The notes under the pieces: generated by a model
Seen by the model: only the letters and a program-made list of their open reading frames with translations
Databases searched by the model: none
Told to the model about the DNA's origin: nothing
Program-made: the position numbers and the translations under genes
From: Cynocephalus volans
Taxonomy: Eukaryota; Chordata; Mammalia; Dermoptera; Cynocephalidae
Direction of reading: 5' to 3'
Length of the DNA: 64,000 nt
NCBI RefSeq assembly: GCF_027409185.1
Contig: NC_084462.1
Span: forward strand, 28,743,577 to 28,807,576
Shown here: positions 60,430-64,000 of the stretch, piece by piece
How positions within the stretch are numbered: position 1 is the first letter of the stretch
How the letters are laid out: every line of letters begins with the position of its first letter

Positions 60430-63400
60430 ACGCTTAAGAGGACTCCACAGAGTCGCAGCACAAGGAAGCAAGGGGATGAAGGACACAGGTTACCTTGTGT
60501 GGGGGAGGAGAAAGAATGGGATGGGAAAATCTTCCGGTAATTTTAGGCTACTGTCCAGATGCTGCATTTGGTCTGGCTTTGTACATGCTGATCACATTAT
60601 TAACATGAACTGGTAGATAAATGAATGAAAGCAGGCGGTGCAGGGACCCGTGATGGATGAGGGTCATGAACCTGAGCTGAGGTCCACTGTGGCCCAACTT
60701 GAGGGCTGCAGGCGGGTCCTTGAAGGCTGAAGCTGTTCTCTGGGGAACCTGAATCAAGAGGAAGTTTTGGCAGCAGGCGGGCAGGACTGGGGTCTGGCAT
60801 AAGGGCACGGCCACACAACTGGAACCAGGGCAGACTTTTAGGCCATTAAAGAGCCACTTGGAGGAGGTGGCCAGAGAGGGGTCAGGCAAAAATGCTGGGA
60901 TCCAGGATATCTGGGTCATCCAGTCTGGCCTGGGCTGGCCAGTAATTTGGGGTTTCACTGTGGTTCCACAGATGTAGCTTCACTTCCCAACTTGGTCCCT
61001 TGGACCACAGTCCAGCTTCCATTTGGCCCTCTGACAGTGCCGTGGGCAACAGGCGAATGCTCCAGAAGGCGCAATGCTTTGGAGTCGGGGAGCCTTAGAC
61101 ATTTACACAGACTGTCCCCCGACTCACCAAGAGGGGCAAACACTTCAGCCCTCGGGGGCCAGGGTGGGAAGTTGGTGGCTCCTTGCAGATAAAAGCGCTA
61201 GGCATGCCGTGGATGCTTCAACTGCATTTGTCTCTTTCTTTCCTTTCTCTCAAACCTAAGTTTGGATAATGATACCAACACTGCCCTGGTTTTCTCCTGA
61301 CATAACTGGAAGCTTATTCAACCTTCCATGTTCTTCATATCAAGAACACACACAGACGCACAACTTCTTACCTTCCAAAGGATACAAACAGCTTTTTGTT
61401 AACACACTGAAAACAATCATAGAAATACTTGACCCTGATGCAATCTGTGCTCCTGTCCTGCTCCCCTTAAGTCCTCTAGGCTATTAAATGGGAAGCAACA
61501 GCCCCTAGAGGACTTTGGGGCCAAGCTGGGGCATAGCCTGGAGTTGCTGTCCTGTTGCCTGGCAACCCTGTGAGTGGCCCTGGCGCCTGGTCACCCTCAT
61601 CTCCTGAGGCCACTCCAACTCTACTGTGTGCTGCCGACCTTTGGAACAGGGTGTCCTTGGCGGCCCCCTTGGCTGGCCCCATCCTTAGATAACCCTGTTT
61701 AACCCTGTCCAACCCTGTCCCCCTCAGCAATGACGGTCTGGCTCAGAGATCCCTCTAGGCCCTAACTCCTGTCCACCTGCCATTGCTCAATCAGCTCAAC
61801 CTGTCCTCTCCCGGGCTTCTCCCACTCTCCCTGTCTGGCATGCTCTGCATCCCAGGATTCCTGAGATATGGGCCCACCGGTGAGGCCCCTGCTCAAAATG
61901 CCTGATTCTTCACCCGACTAATCCCTTCTGTTTGTACTGTGGCAAACCTCTTCCCCCGCCCTATTCTCACGAGCACCTGTCTCGTACTTGACTTCTTCCT
62001 CTGAGCAACACACAGGCTCAAGTTTCCTAAGTCCTAAAAAAAGTCTTCTCACCCCCATCTCCCTCTCAAGCCACCTTCTCCCCCCTGTCGCCAACCCTCG
62101 ATCCACTGCCATCTGGCCAGCCCTCAACCCCTCAAACCCCCAGCGGACCCGGCTCAGCTCACCAAGAAATGACCTCCACCAGCCAAACCCGATAGCCTTT
62201 CCCTCGTGCCCTTGATCAACTGGCTGGACCCAACATAGCGGGCCAAGCCTTCCCTGGGACACTGGATTTTCCCACGTGGTCTCCTCTGCCCTCTCAGAGG
62301 CCAACAGTCCTCGTCTCTTGCGGTGGGTTCTCTTCTCTTTCCCAGTGCAGGCTGCACTTAAGGGGCATCCCAAGTCCTTTCTTTCTAGCCTCATTCTCCC
62401 CAAAGTCTCTCACTTCTGGGGCTCCAACCACTGTGTCCCAGGCTCTCCCCATAGACCTGTACTTTTCTGCCTATGCATTGGCTTCAAACGGACTCGTTTC
62501 TCACTTCAGCCTTTTGAGATAGAAATTGTCACTCCCCGTTTCACAGATGGGAAAATTGAGGCTCAGAGGGGTTGAGCAACCTGATAGATAACCGAGACTG
62601 CAGCAGGCCCTCTAAGAGCCTCACCCTGAGGGGAGGGAGAGGAATGCATACCAGTCATTCAGCTCTAAAAACCTACTGTCATTCCCCTGGGGGCTTGGCC
62701 TAGAGCCAACCAGCAGGGCAGAGCCAAGGCCTCGAGCTGCCCCTGCACTGAGGCCGAGGAGCTGAGTCATCTCTGAGAACATTCTCATGTTCAGTCACTG
62801 TGGCTGCCTGCTGTGGATGCCCGGCTGACACTGGTAACTCGATCTGTTTACTCTCAGATTCCTAACCCAGCAGAGCGAAGCCCTTGCCTGGGGCATCCTG
62901 GGCATGAGCCCCAGCCCAAGCAGAGCCCTGTTCCAGCAGGACATTAAACCAGGAGGGGGAGGGGAGCTGGAGTCGGGGAGAGCCACTTACAGGTAAACTT
63001 GTCCAGCAAAGACCTCTCTGAGACTTCAGGTTTAGGAACCAGGTAAATCAGCAGAGGGAGGAGAATTCAAGTGAATGTTTAATTTGTGGAGCAATTAACC
63101 ATGGTTCTCCATTAAAACCATGGAGGAGGGACTTTCCTGGAATCACCCAGACAGGGAGACAGGACGCAGGAAAGCCCGGAATCTAGACTGGAAGGCCAGC
63201 AGTGGAATTCTGCACAGAGCGTGACCCCGCCTCCACTCGCATACCCCTAGGGACGGGGAGCTCACTCCTTTGTGAGGCAATTCATTCCATCCTGGGGAGC
63301 TGATTTCTAGAAGCTCTATCAACGTGGCCTCCTTTCAACTGATACCTGGCTAGTCTTCATTCTACCCTTCAGGAAACCACACATATCTACTTAAATAACG

Positions 63401-64000
63401 TGCAGGATTGGCTGGGATAAGACCAGGAAGGAACCCAGCAAGACTACACCTCTCCAAAGCTACAGCAGAAACAGGGCTTAGGGGCAGAAACGCTGCATGC
63501 GGCCCTATCTCTTCTCTGTTTAAAACACTAGTTCTCAACCCTGGCCGCCAACTGAACTCACATGGTGAGCTCTAAAAACGACCCAGTGGGTGGTGGGAGG
63601 TTGGGGTCTGGGAGGCATCTCTCTAGTGGCTGCCTGGGACAGGGGCTAGGCACCTGGCAAGCTGCCTAACGAGTAGAAGAGCTTCAGCACAAGTTCCGGT
63701 GGCCCACCCTGGGCAAGTGCCTAGCTGCAGGGCAGTGTTAATTTAAGGGGCCTGTCCCTCTCCTTCCCTGGCCTGCCTCACTCTCTGCTGTGCAGTTTGT
63801 ATGCCCAATGCAGCTGCAGAGATGGCCTTTCTGTGCCCTCTGAAACAGAAGGAGCCACCCCTCTCCCCCACTGTTGTTCAAATTTATTCCACGTCTGTGA
63901 CTCTTAAACCAAGCCTGGGGGCCTCAGTATCCTGAGTTATGACATGGAGATGGATACCCTGCCTGCTGAGGAAAGGGGAAGACAGAGCTGAGAATGACTG

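Larger units (their letters stand above)
53359..64000 (-). other. CASTOR2 intron 1 (3' part)
   Basis: No exon 1 or CpG island is seen. It holds L1 (+) at 54540-54985, a SINE at 55750-55857, L2 (+) at 55860-56400, MIR (+) at about 57620-57810, MIR (−) at about 58130-58250 and 62500-62600, a SINE at 60326-60429 and MER20 at 63520-63660. A diverged direct duplication is at 56189-56285 and 57151-57250. The stretches 53360-54539, 58260-60320, 60430-62490 and 62610-63510 have L2-like hints but nothing firm. Confidence 0.55.

Overview
This is a 64 kb piece of a nuclear mammalian genome: spliced genes with GT–AG introns, L1, L2 and MIR debris, and young tRNA-derived SINEs. At least 13 SINE copies are built only from tRNA-Ile-like units, as monomers or head-to-tail dimers with A-rich tails. 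From memory, this matches the CYN/t-SINE family of colugos (Dermoptera), so a colugo such as Galeopterus or Cynocephalus is the best guess. That rests on SINE architecture, not on a database search.

Two protein-coding genes face each other tail to tail. RCC1L (formerly WBSCR16) is on the + strand. Its exons 2–11 lie between 1567 and 27499, with a 3'UTR to about 28,325; exon 1 (mitochondrial targeting region, start codon) lies left of the window. CASTOR2 (formerly GATSL2) is on the − strand. Its exons 9–2 lie between 40419 and 53358, with a probable 3'UTR down to about 34,775; exon 1 lies right of the window. All visible introns are GT–AG, and every exon junction keeps frame. The visible RCC1L exons give 356 codons plus stop. 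The visible CASTOR2 exons sum to 877 nt, which with a 113-nt exon 1 gives exactly the 329 aa I remember for human CASTOR2. The pair is also adjacent and convergent in the human Williams–Beuren region (7q11.23), so this is conserved synteny.

Layout: 1–27.4 kb is RCC1L, with TE-rich introns (intron 6 is a stack of nested L1s and SINEs around a 146-bp CA repeat). 27.5–28.3 kb is the RCC1L 3'UTR. 28.3–34.8 kb is an intergenic gap with SINEs, L1 and L2 pieces, MER20 and an MLT1-like LTR. 34.8–40.4 kb is a repeat-poor block that fits a long CASTOR2 3'UTR. 40.4–53.4 kb holds CASTOR2 exons 9–2. 53.4–64 kb is CASTOR2 intron 1.

The two genes act in different places. RCC1L is a mitochondrial RCC1-type beta-propeller linked to mitoribosome (16S rRNA) maturation and OPA1. 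CASTOR2 is a cytosolic ACT-domain protein that binds GATOR2 in the amino-acid branch of mTORC1 signalling. No evidence links them functionally beyond adjacency. I found no bacterial-type system, CRISPR array or new gene family. The most interesting residual structure is local: duplicated segments around the RCC1L last exon, a 37-bp minisatellite beside a CASTOR2 splice donor, a perfect 17-bp hairpin, a G-rich tract on the CASTOR2 template strand, and deleted GC-rich SINE dimers.
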